DNA from: Ciona savignyi
Lineage: Eukaryota; Chordata; Ascidiacea; Phlebobranchia; Cionidae
Direction of reading: 5' to 3'
NCBI GenBank assembly: GCA_000149265.1
Contig: CH002874.1
Span: 101,800-165,799, forward strand
Length of the DNA: 64,000 nucleotides
The position numbers and the translations under genes were made by a program. The notes under the pieces are model-generated. The model was not told the DNA's origin. It saw nothing but the letters and a program-made list of their open reading frames with translations, and did not search any database. Of the stretch, positions 38,001 to 49,000 are shown in pieces. The stretch's first letter is position 1; each line of letters starts with the position of its first letter.

Positions 38001-41000
38001 TCCATTTACAGGGATAAACACGAAAAGAATATACTCCTACCCCACTTCAATTGTAATTAAGAACAACAAAAAATAACTTAAAATGTTAGAGTTGTGAACA
38101 AGCTTTGTACCATAATGGATTGCTTTTTTGTTTAGTATACGCAGAAGCTGGTTAACAGTTTCTTGAGTTTTGCTGTGGTTTACTGTTGACCAAAGTACTC
38201 CCACAATTACAAATTTCTTTCTACAATGTTCATTTTGCTCACCCAATGTTCTTTGCAGGAGCATATACACAACCATATAAACAGATCAACCCTTCAGCAA
38301 CCGAGCTGCTCAAATACACAGTTTGTTTAAGCGATTCACCTCAGCAAAGTCACCAAGCTATTATGCAGGTCAGTTTGTACCAAGAAAATATTTACCTTAA
38401 ATTCCATGTAAACATAAAATTTACATATCTAAATGGACCTTAAACTGTAAAAAATATGCACGTTATTTATTTGTTTAGTCCTATGTTATACTTAATTAGC
38501 TCACTGTCCGCACAATATTGTGTCAGTGACATTTGCACACTTACCACCAGATTAACAATTTTTTAATTTCCAAGTAAAACCAAAATTTAGAAGTTTTTCA
38601 GAAATATTTCAAGAGACCAACAGGCCTACCTGATCTCAGAATGATTAAATCTCCAATATGGTCGACATGGGCAAGATATAAAGTGGAGATCAATGAGAGT
38701 GTAGTGCTGCAGTACGCTGATGAGATCTTGAAACATAACTTCACAAACAGCCAGCTGGAAATTGATGATGGGTTGGTATTATTATTTCTGGAATAAAAAT
38801 GATTATTAGATAACTTAATCTCATTTTAGTGTCACACGCTTTTAAATTAATTTCAATGAACTCCGTCTGGTTTGTGGGCAAACATCATTTGAAGAGTTTG
38901 TAAAATTAGTAACATTTTATGTACTACTGGATTGCTGTGTATTGTGTCAGTGTTTTTTTATTCCCTGGGACTATAGCATTGCCCTATTTTATCACCCAAA
39001 TTATTTTATCTTGATTGTTATAATGAAGGGAGGTCAGAAATATACTTGTCTGTGATGGCGAATAATAAATTGTGATCTAAATTTCAAACAGTTTTATGAT
39101 TTATTTTTAGAAACATCAAGATTACTGGTTTGTTAATGTATTTCGATGGAATCGAGGCATTGATGGGTTCAAAGAATCATGTTGTGTGGATAACATATAC
39201 AAACCAAACTTTTTTGTAGATATGAAAAAAATTATGGCGACCACACCTTTAGTGTCAACAAGTTTCCGAATGCAGCTGCAATGATTGACAAGTTACATGA
39301 TCTTGGATTTCGTGTAACCACTTGGGTTACACCATTCGTAAATCTGTTTTCGGAAAATTACAACACCGCTGACAAAAGTGGTTATTTTGTAAAAAATGGG
39401 AGGGCAAATGAAAGTGGGGTGGTGGCATGGTGGAATGGTATTGGTTCGTCAATCGATTTTACAAACCCACAAGCTTGTGACTGGTGAGTATTTTTAACAT
39501 TTTATTAGTACAAATATATTTCAGTTTTAGTAAGTGACGGTACTCAAAAAAAGAAGTTTTATGCAATCAAAATATATTTTTCTCAAATAAAAGATAAATT
39601 AATGTAGCGGCTCACCGTGCTTAAATGTTTTGTAATAAAAAAGCAGACTTTATTTGTCTAATTTCAGTGGCAAAAATACCAATGTAGCTTAATGTTTAAT
39701 TTAATTCTCTAAGACACCACAAAAAATAACATTCTGCTATATATTTTTAACGGTTATCTTTTAAATTTCAAGGTATGCGAACTCGTTAGAAAATGTTCGG
39801 AAGACTTATGGAGTCGATTCATTTAAATTTGATGCGGGAGAAATTAATTATGTAACTGCAGTTCCAAATTTTGAAACAAGCATGAAGCTTGATAACCTTG
39901 GATATTATACACAATATTATTCGGAATGCGCAGCACGGTATGCTTTATTTTGTTGTGTTTTTAATAGCAAAAAGAAATATTTATATTAACAGATAAAATA
40001 GAATGGTAATGTATATTGATTAACTTATGCCCAGTCAGTTACCAGCGCAAAATGTGGTCAGTCATGACAATAACATGACATGAGTAATAAGAACAATCAA
40101 CATTTTCAGTTAATAAATCCCCATAATTACCATGTTAATATTAGAACGATTTTTCGCAGGCTTGGAAACCAGATTGAGCTGCGTGCCTCCTGGAACAATC
40201 AACATCTTCCAGTCTTCGTTCGAATGATGGACAAAGACTCAAACTGGTCAAGAGCGAAAGGAATCAAAACGCTCATCTCGACAGCGCTCACATTCAGTTT
40301 CCTTGGATATCCATTTATACTTCCCGATATGATTGGAGGTAAGTAAAATAATATGGATATAACTCAGACAAGCGAACTATGGCCATGCGGTTTACACAAT
40401 TTAAAATGTCGGTTGTTTCCACTTCTAGTGCCATTAAAGTTATATTCCGTTCCGATGACAACTGTCATTATAACAAGTAAAAGTTACACAGAATCCATAA
40501 TCTGTGTCGCATCTATGTTTAGTTTATGTGAAATAAGTGTTATTTTCTGCAATATTGATTTATGGTTAAGTAACTACTATAGATTTTTTTTGGAAGACTT
40601 AGTTTTATGGTTGTTCCATGCAGGTAATGCTTATGGGGATGGCGCAGATGGTTTTCACAAAACACCTCTCCCAGAGCATGAGCTTTACATCAGGTGGCTG
40701 GAAGTGACTGCTTTCCTTCCCTCCATGCAGTTCTCCATCAGTCCATGGCAGTACGACGATATGACTGTTCAACTGGCTCAGTATTACGTCCAACTGCATG
40801 AAACCATAGTCTATGATGAAATTGTAAAATCATCACAAGAATATGTGGATGGACAAAGCAGTATCGGCCCGATTCGTCCCATTTGGTGGGTGACTTATGG
40901 GGACAACAGAGCGTTTAACTGCGACGATGAGTTCATGGTTGGAGACCGCTACTTAGTTGCTCCTGTTCTAGAAAATGCGACTCGTTCAAGAGATATATAC

Positions 41001-41150
41001 CTACCAGGACCCCTCTGGAGAGATGGACTTAAAAATATTCTGTGGAAGGATAAATTGCGAGGGGGGTCTATACTATTAGGTGGGGTGACTTTGTTTGATT
41101 ACCAAGTACAACTAAATGAGATATCCTGGTGGGAATTAATTATTCAATAA
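35078..41150 (+). CDS. MYORG: MYORG-type glycosidase (glycoside hydrolase family 31)
   Basis: Ten exons (35078-35248, 35539-35730, 36029-36174, 37335-37504, 38259-38368, 38602-38771, 39220-39483, 39773-39937, 40160-40338, 40624-41150) join in one frame to 697 aa, close to the 714 of human MYORG. Residues about 6-32 form a single membrane anchor after a short basic start, so it is a type II protein with the enzyme in the ER or nuclear-envelope lumen. The GH31 motifs are intact. The nucleophile is in SFKFDAGE (D about 428) and the acid/base in MMDKDSNW (D about 489). GYPFILPDMIGG and the WLEVTAFLPSMQFS region follow. Human MYORG has alpha-galactosidase activity and its loss causes brain calcification. 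A similar activity here is inferred. The acceptor at 37334/37335 was chosen because it alone keeps the frame. It converges with PCLAF, 266 bp apart. Confidence 0.95.
35905..35975 (+). mobile_element. SINE remnant in MYORG intron 2
   Basis: The segment ACAATGCAATAGCTTCGTAA followed by GGTCGGTGGGCAGGAGGTAATCTGAC follows the SINE 3' body in the plus sense, with many changes. Confidence 0.45.
36378..36432 (+). mobile_element. SINE remnant in MYORG intron 3
   Basis: The segment AATAGCTCCAATAACCCCTC followed by GGTAATCGGACGATTACTC is a decayed piece of the SINE 3' body. Confidence 0.45.
36521..36808 (+). mobile_element. tRNA-derived SINE, best-preserved copy
   Basis: The head CGGCCCGGTGGTCTAGCGG, then GTTAAGTGCGTCGCC and the GGTTGCAGGTGCGAAACTG segment resemble tRNA box A and box B. 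The body contains GCTAGCTAGTCGGTTGTGTC, CTTGGGCAAGGCACTT, GAACCCAGCGGATTAATGGG and GGTAACCCGACAATGGGCGC. It ends at TTTTCCCATTCACGGGGATA followed by an AT-rich tail. At least seven recognisable relatives lie in this window. It is inside MYORG intron 3. Confidence 0.9.
37746..38025 (+). mobile_element. tRNA-derived SINE copy in MYORG intron 4
   Basis: It is collinear with the copy at 36521-36808: head GACCGGTTAGTCTGGCGGTT, body CACTAGCTAGTTGGTTGTGTC and AGCGGATTAATGGG, end CCATTTACAGGGATAAACA. It differs at scattered positions. Confidence 0.88.
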
Positions 41151-41416
41151 TATTCTTGTTAAACATGTTTTGGGTGAGATCCGTATTTTATTGGAATAAC
41201 AACATAAAAATAAGGCAGTGTTCATAAATTGGCAATTCTTCTAGCAGTTTATATACGTATATACAGGACTAGCACAAAATTAGGAAAAACAAAACACATG
41301 ATAGCCGGTTGTATATACAGCATTTTATGAGGAGAAGTTATACAGTTGTCATTATTTATCAAGGAATGTTCTGGTTGAAGGCACTTGGAATGAAAGTTTT
41401 TTTTAAACTGGTTCTA
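41151..41416. terminator. Shared 3' ends of MYORG (+) and PCLAF (-)
   Basis: Only 266 bp separate the two stop codons. A minus-strand AATAAA sits at about 41186-41191, which would place the PCLAF cleavage site close to the MYORG stop. The two 3' UTRs therefore probably overlap. Confidence 0.4.
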
Positions 41417-44400
41417 TCAACTCATTTCTTCCTTGTTTGAGGTGGTTGCTGTTGATGTGGATGGTTGATCACCAGATGTGGATGGTTGATCACCAGATGT
41501 GGATGGTTGATCACCAGATGTGGATGGTTGATCACCAGATGTGGATGGTTGATCTTCTGTGTCAGAATCAGAGTCTTGTATCATTCTATAAGAAATTAAA
41601 AAAATAATTTCGCTCACTGATAAAACTTTCGAAACTTACAATATTCTTCTTCGTTTTATTTTGGTTGTCCGAGAAGTTACTGGTTCCTCAGGAGATTCAG
41701 GGTTTTCATTTTCTTTATTATCCAACATTTCTACCTCCATGCTTTCTTTGTCTTGCTATAAAAATTCTAATTATAAACAAACAGCAAAAAAGATTAATCA
41801 GAATCAAAATGTTAATTTTATATTATTATTTGTTAAAAAGGGAAAGTGGGAGGAAGAAAAACAAATAGATATTGATACGAAGACAAATATATGGAAAGAA
41901 AGAGAGTTTACTTACAGCAGGTTCAAACAATTTCTCGACCAAATCAGCTTCACTTTGTGACTTGGTTGGCTTGCTCTGAAAGAAAGTAGCGATGGGTTTC
42001 TGCCAGTCTGGTGTTGGACGTGGACACACCGGGTTTCCACCTACATTATTCTTCTTGCCACCTGCGGACAAATTAGCGAATTCAACCTTTTACGAACAAA
42101 ATAAATATCCAGAATATCACATTACTGTCATGTCAAAATTAAGATTTTACTTTGGATTGCGTACCATGTCAAAAATAAGTATGTAAGTTCTAATAAACAA
42201 TTTAGGTCGCAAAAAGTAGTCGCAAAGAAAAAATCGAAAAGAAAATTGTATATTTATATTTGGGTTCAACTTACTTGGCGAACTAAAGTCAACACTGGAA
42301 TGGCTACTTGAAGCAGTGAAATTCTTTCTTGGCGCCTTCGCAGCAGATGCTAAAAATAACAATTAGTCAAAGTTTGTGATAAATAACTTATTTGGTATTA
42401 AAAAGCTGGCTAAAGGTTGAACTTTAATTAGCTTATCCCTGATACTATACACATTTAATCTCTTGCCAAAACCTTAACATAACAATTAAACCTAATAGTT
42501 ATGACTTGACAATACCTACAAATGAGTCCAGTTTTTATGATTTACAGACACTAACACACCAACATATGAATATCACACAAAATAGGTGCACTATTAGAAA
42601 TCAGGGTATCAAGTAATTTCTGTTTTGTGGCCAAGAATGCTTAAGCATTACATATTCTGCACATAAACTATTTTATGAAATGTCGTAACAATTGTAATTG
42701 CACTCGTAAAACAAGGGTTAAGAACATTTGGATCAGCTGTCTGTGTATTTATTTTTAAACATAAAAAATGCATTGATGCAATAAATTTAATATAACAAAT
42801 TTACAACACAGCATTTTAATTGGAAGGTTCTTGTTCTTGTTTCAGCATTTTAATTGCTGGTAAACTGTCATATAGTTGGAACTGTGTCACAAGATCCTCC
42901 TCACTGTGAATTTGCCTCAATATTTCATCTGGTAAGTAGGAGGAAGAAAATCCCAACCTGGGTTCATGTCCAAACATGGCCGAAAATGGAGATCTACTGA
43001 TTTCAGAATTAAAAATAGAATTTTTCTGAAATTGCACAAACTTTAGACCTGTTTTCCAATCACTTTCCCTGTTTTCTTGCATCCATTTATTAAGCATGTC
43101 TTTAATTTCGTTGTTAATGGATTCAAAGTGATTTTCAGTCTGAAAATATGGTTTTCCATAGACCATGGCCAGTTTAGGCCATGCTAGTTTTAATTCCTTC
43201 ACAACTTCAGCGGTAAATGCAGATTCACTGTTACTTTGCAAAATTAAAGGAGCTCCAAACAGCAGTAAGATATCAAGTAGTTGATGAGCTACATCAACAG
43301 CATCTTTAGATGCAACCTCATGCAACATTACAAATTTAGTCAGCTGGTCTTGATACACAATGATCAATTTTGTCGGCAATGTCGCTTCTGCTGGTTCTAT
43401 TTCAACAAGATCAAAATGCCCGCGAGAGGCAAGCTCCTTAAAAAATGGGGGAATCCTTGAATGAGCTGCACCATTTGTTGTCCTTTGTCGTTTGTGCTTC
43501 TTTATGCAGTCGGGACAAAGGGATTTGTAGATCTCAATCACATCACGAGGAATATTAGCGAACTTTTTATGGATTTCTGCAGTCATGCGATCACGTCCAC
43601 CATGTCCAGTGATGATATGGGCATGTTTCACCACGTCATATGTATCTTCGATAGTAATGTAGTATGTTGGTTCCTCTTCTGCATTAACCCGCTTTTTGAT
43701 CAGTTTTTCACCTCCATTACATTGCAGTACTTCAAATCTAAAACCAAATCGATGTAAATGCACAACAACTAATACAATTTACAACTGTCATATATAATAA
43801 ATCCTCTTTCACATGAATATATGCTTAAAACAGCATTGGAAGCATAATACAAATTTATGTAAAATACTTTACTTACTTGGAAAGAAGATAATAATCATGC
43901 CGACTCTTCGTACCGCCATAAGCTGAGGCTGCTTTCAAATCTTCTATCATTTTATAATATTCGTTTTTCGGAATGAGAACTTTTTTGCAGGTTTCATATT
44001 TTTGGTAAAGCTTTAATCTAAATTTGTCTTTAATGATGTCAACCATGGTACATAATTCACTAGACCATAGGGTAACTATGGATGTATAAGCCAATTATAT
44101 TATCACAGGTTAGAAGTTTGGAAAAATCCGATATCGGCAGAAAGATCATTCTATCATATTTTTGCCCCAGAAAATTTTGTAACGACTGAAACAAATTTGA
44201 TTGATGTTAATTTTTGCTAGGTATATTTTTGTATTGCATAACCTGATCTACTTTCAAATGTTGTTTTCGACTAACCGAAGTAGATATATGACATAACAAT
44301 GCACAAGTTATTATTTTTCATTTTTAAGTTTATTATGGAGCATTCATTGTATTTTGATTATTACAGAAAACAGTCAATAAAATTTGGTCGCAGATAGAGT

Positions 44401-45338
44401 TGTGATCTTTCTGATTGCGCCTAATACCAAAACTACAAACATTTAAAAAATCGGCAATAACCGCGACTTTGGATTAAGACCTGAAACGCGACAATGACAT
44501 CTCTTAAATTTTGCCCCTAAAATCAAGATTTATATATAAAAATAAATAAAGCAAAGTTTTACTTAGTATACCAAACAGTTTCCAAGAACTGCTCAAACCT
44601 TTTGTCAATAGGTGGCTTTTTACAGGTAAGCGAAAAAAGTATATCCCATTGAATTTTTCTGGAATTTGGACACATTCAAGGCACTTATGTTTTCTACCAT
44701 TACCCAAATATACTGCTTTAGTAAAAATATCTTTTTAGCAGAAAAATAAGTAAAACCAATTTTTTTTATCATGTATTATTTTACAGTAATAATAATGATT
44801 GACTTACTAGTGATTTTCATTTTAGAAATAACATTTGAATGGAAAATGATTCAGTACCAGTATTTACCACAAAAATACCACAAATAGCTACCTACCGGTA
44901 CTTTTAGTTTTAGAAAGACTTTGTTTGAAACTAGACATTTTCTTTTGAAATTTTATAGGAAAGATGTACAGATTTTTACACTGAGACATTTATAATTTTA
45001 GCTGCTTCAGGAAGTTACTAATTAGCTTAGTCTTTCCGTGTAATGACTGGCGTCACGCACGACTGGTGACGTGCAACACATCGCTTTAACTTGACGTGAA
45101 ATGTAAAGTTTTACATACTGAAAACTTCGATAGCGTTTAATCTAAACAAAATCAATATCCAGTACAGTTCCTGCAAACAAAATTTGCAAAAAAAACATTC
45201 CACATACTCGTGCATTACTGCACCTAGAGTTCATAAATATAAGTACTATACGGGATATTTTTGAAATATTTATAACGTTGCTTACCTCGGATCGCTGCAG
45301 AAGTCACACTCGCTTTCGTACGAACCATGACTAGATTA
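41417..45338 (-). CDS. PCLAF: PCNA-associated factor PAF15
   Basis: Five exons (45338-45296, 42349-42275, 42061-41916, 41755-41640, 41585-41417) join in one frame to 182 aa; human PCLAF has 111. The protein starts MVRTKA, the histone-H3-like tail bound by UHRF1. KAPRK and GGNPVCPRPTPDWQ are the family core. The PCNA-binding PIP box QKPIATFF is at residues 60-67. A KEN box (NKENENPE, 102-104), the APC/C degron, comes next. A basic KRRR cluster and an acidic DSDSDTED follow, then four DQPSTSG repeats and a Ser/Thr/Glu end that the human protein lacks. PCLAF binds PCNA on replicating DNA, restrains translesion synthesis, and when ubiquitylated helps recruit DNMT1. Intron 1 (about 2.9 kb) contains the integrase-like gene 42816-44046. 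An E2F-like site lies just upstream. Confidence 0.95.
41455..41556. repeat. 21-bp tandem repeat within PCLAF last exon
   Basis: Four to five head-to-tail copies of a 21-bp unit (minus strand GATCAACCATCCACATCTGG plus T) encode DQPSTSG. The copies are nearly identical at the DNA level, which suggests recent expansion and possible length variation. Confidence 0.95.
42816..44046 (-). CDS. Integrase-like protein (KRBA2/GIN-type), nested in PCLAF intron 1
   Basis: Two exons (44046-43877 and 43737-42816) join in frame to 363 aa with no internal stop. After an amino-terminal helical region comes a zinc-binding H2C2 motif (HAHIITGHGG, then CPDC at about 131-134). A retroviral/Ginger-type integrase core follows (RGHFDLVEIEP; VYQDQLTKFVMLHEV; LLFGAPLILQS; WMQENRESDW; FQFQKN-like block; SPFSAMFGHEPRLG). 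The family resembles KRAB-A domain-containing protein 2 and other transposon-derived integrases found as single-copy host-like genes. The first acidic residue (D about 166) and the Glu (about 262) are present. The second Asp, normally LQSDNG, is Asn (LQSNSE, about 226), so strand transfer is unlikely. A longer frame upstream starts at TTG and was not used. It is either domesticated or a young relic. Confidence 0.85.
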
Positions 45339-45397
45339 AGAATCACACAAAACGAATGAATTTTAAAGCTATGACATAAAACATCAACAAGAGATTA

Positions 45398-45437
45398 CCC
45401 GCCAAATCAAGTCACGTGAGTCAGCAGGCGGTCCAAT
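45398..45437 (-). promoter_or_regulatory. PCLAF promoter: E2F-like site, E-box, CCAAT box
   Basis: About 60-100 bp upstream of the PCLAF ATG, the minus strand reads ATTTGGCGGG (45398-45407), a good E2F site. A perfect palindromic E-box CACGTG lies at 45413-45418, and a CCAAT box is on the plus strand at 45433-45437. E2F and CCAAT elements close to the start are typical of S-phase genes, and human PCLAF is cell-cycle controlled. Confidence 0.55.
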
Positions 45438-45786
45438 TTTCGTTACAATGAAAACACAAAGCAGTTTCTTTTTCAACGAATATTTTTTTAATCCACAAAC
45501 ACAATTTAAATTTTTAGATAGTCGTGTTTAAATACGACTACGAACTAAAATTTTCCTTAAATTGCAAAACATTGTCAATTTATTATACAAACATTTCACC
45601 ACCCTCAATCCAAAAAAAAATCATAAAACCAAAATGACAAAAACCAATCTAATCTCTTCTTTCTTGCTTACATAAAAAATAGGTCGAACAATTTTCTGAT
45701 AGGTTATTTATTTCATAATATTGACACTAATAGCACAATCCATACAAGCATGTCACCATGTCAAATAGGGTTCATAAACGGGTAAT

Positions 45787-46012
45787 NNNNNNNNNNNNNN
45801 NNNNNNNNNNNNNNNNNNNNNNNNNNNNNNNNNNNNNNNNNNNNNNNNNNNNNNNNNNNNNNNNNNNNNNNNNNNNNNNNNNNNNNNNNNNNNNNNNNNN
45901 NNNNNNNNNNNNNNNNNNNNNNNNNNNNNNNNNNNNNNNNNNNNNNNNNNNNNNNNNNNNNNNNNNNNNNNNNNNNNNNNNNNNNNNNNNNNNNNNNNNN
46001 NNNNNNNNNNNN
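45787..46012. other. Assembly gap (N run)
   Basis: A run of N between the PCLAF promoter and the COPA 3' end. It may hide the COPA polyadenylation site. Open frames spanning it are artefacts. Confidence 0.99.
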
Positions 46013-46075
46013 TGCACGACGTGAAGTATTTTTCTGCTCTGTACATAGATACGATCTTAAACAAATACAATGGCA

Positions 46076-49000
46076 TTAACGGAATTGTATAGAGCTGACT
46101 CGCAGGCCCATGCAACTTTTGCCGATCTCGGTACAAGAGGTCACTCTGCAGGTTTCACCTTTATAAGTTGGATCGTAGCATGCACCACTCAGCGGGCACT
46201 TCTCAATCGGTTTTCCCCTGAAATATATTCAAGAAATTGTTGATGTTTGCCACAGTGAAGTGGATGTAGGATCCCATGGAGTAATAACCACAGGTGAAAA
46301 CAACCCATTTTTCCACCCAGTTGCATCTATCATATTAACATGTTAAAGAAATAATAAAAATATAATATATTGGTGCCAAAAATATAAACTTATATCTTCA
46401 AAATCTGCACAAACCGATAGATTGGAATATATGAAGCAGCACAAATATCGAATGGGTTGTGGGCATCGTAGCGTAACTCATGGGTATCACGGGGGTTTTT
46501 ATCGCATGCAGCTATTATCTTGCGAGTTTGCATGGCTACATCGGGCTTGGGGCCGAGATCAAGCAATCGACGAGCAAATATAGCAGCTCCCTGGGAATAA
46601 ATGCATTGATTTTTTTTAGTTTTGCTGCAATATTAAAACAATTTAACCTAGTATTTACTACCCCCACACTACTGCAACATAATTTTAATGGTTTAATGGT
46701 TTTAATAAAAGGATGGTGGTACAAATTGGTTGGCCCAGAGCATACCTTGTAATTCTTGAGTTTAAAGAAGAGGTTTTGTGCTGTTCTTAGAGCAAGTATG
46801 AGGTGAACAGGTTGCCATTGACAGTGGGTCAGGTAGGCTGCCATTTCACATATTCTCTTCTGCTCATCAAGGTTCGATTTGGGGAGTTGTTTTCGTTCTT
46901 GTTCCATTGAGAGACCGACGACATATTCCCGACAAATGCTGATCAACTGTTGTGCCTGAAATGAGGAAATGTTGGATGAAAGGTTATTAAATATTTAGAC
47001 TAAAAAAACTAAAAACTACTGTTTTTGAAGGGGCCTAAATAATCCCCATGTAGTTCAGAATACCAAATAGTTAAAACCAAATCTGATTCAATGTTTGCAC
47101 AAAGTGCAGGTTTGTTGAAAATAAATGTTTTTTATTAATCTTTAATACCTCACTTATCTCTTGTTTGTTATCAACCACTAACAGAGGAACAGAAAGCAGG
47201 ATTTCACGGAATTTCACAATCGCGTCATCAAACTTTCCTTGTGTGGTAAGTTTGTATGCATCCTGCAGATAAAAAACTTTAAGGAAATGTTTTTCAAATT
47301 GATGTCAAGAATTGCAGCAACACAACTGACCTGTAAACGGGCCGCCAACGTAGCTAGGGTGAGACCCACAACCGGCAATCCAGCTTTGGACCCCGCTTCC
47401 CTCCAGTTGCGGTGTGGGGTAGCAAACATTGGGGGAATCCCCGATAGAGCAGTGTATGCCGTGCGTGATCGAGCATATGTGTGCATGAAGATGGACTTAT
47501 ATGGTGCAAAGTCAACCACCCCAACTTGGTCTTGCAGCAACTGGGATTGATTATTATTTTATCGATAAATAAATAATAAAGCCTGTTCATATATATAGAC
47601 GTATAATAACAAAACAAACATTGTGATTATGTAGGCCAAAACTTTGGATAGTGGATAGACATGGCTAATTCTACCAAGGGTAAAAACCCAGGATTTTCCT
47701 TTAATAATCCTGGTTTATTCTCAAACGAAGTTGGTTTACGATTCCCCCACTGCTAATGCAGTTGGAGATCAATGTAACAATATTATTAAAACATCAGAGT
47801 TCTCACCCGGAACGCAGTATCGAATGAGCCAGCCAATATATGATCCACAGGAAGTTGGGAATTGTTGCACCAAACTTGGGTCTGTGTGGTGCCTGCAATA
47901 TCAATGTTTTCCAATGTTTTTAAAGTAATTACTTTTTATTTGTCAGAATTTCTTATTTCTAATTTAATTTAACTTTATCAAATAACGAAACTGCATAGCA
48001 ATACCAGCTTTACCATTTACAGAACATTTTTGAACTCCATTTCACCCCACTTTGCCCATTTCTGCACAAAAACACCAATTTATAATGCCCCCGAACCTTT
48101 GGTTGGAGCTACAAAGTATCCCTCTCCATCTCCCACCCACATCAACAGCGATATCAAGATCGGCAGGAAGATCGAGATCATCATCGTCAACATCCCATCC
48201 TCCTCCTTCCCCAGCCCCACCTGGGTTAAAATAGCGGGTGAATGTGGGGAATAAATTGGAGTCCAATTTGCAACATCTGGGGCTAAATACTGCACACAGG
48301 TTTATACAATTTAAGCATATCCGTAGATATTCGTTTCATTTGGCAACAAAATCCAAACATCCTCAGTAATTTAATCCAATTAAACGGCTTCACTATTTTT
48401 ATAAAGAATCAAGCGGCAAACTTCCGAGTTTTCACATCAAACTCCTGAAATCCGCACCGTCATCAGCATCCTGGAACTCGTCATCCACGATGGCACCGTC
48501 CTCATCGAGGATAATGTCCACATCATCTCCCCACCCTCCATCATCAACATCCAGATCAACATCTGCTGCAAGTCCTCCAACTGCTCCTCCCTTTCCCACT
48601 CTCGACTCCTGGAAGAATCCTGGGGGAAGAAGATGAAAAGATAAGTTGGGTTCATTATCTTAAACAAAACATTTAATCTCTATGAACTCATTGCCCAAGT
48701 TTGACAACAGAATAAATTGCAATTATTTATAACCCAAAACATAAAGTTAGGTATTGGAAGCATGGCATCAAATAATAGCTCTGCACCTGTGTGTGTATGT
48801 AAAACAGTATATTGTGATTTAATCTGTTGGTTAACTTAATTAAGCATAATGGCAAGCTAAAACTGGCCAAAATTGATGAATGTTGTGTTTTAACCAATTG
48901 GGCTTTAAGACCTGTGATTTTACTGTTTCCACTGCAAGGTTGAACTTACCTTTGCTCACGGTGAGAAGAGGCCAGTTCTCCTCGCACTGCTGAATGGGAG

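Noticed and set aside
44504..44707. 67-codon minus-strand frame with a CLEC pair upstream of the integrase
   Set aside because: It has no ATG at its start, no clear acceptor and only one Cys pair; it is probably chance within PCLAF intron 1.
45753..46136. Frames crossing the N run
   Set aside because: They consist mostly of unknown residues; only the COPA last exon at 46076-46217 is real.
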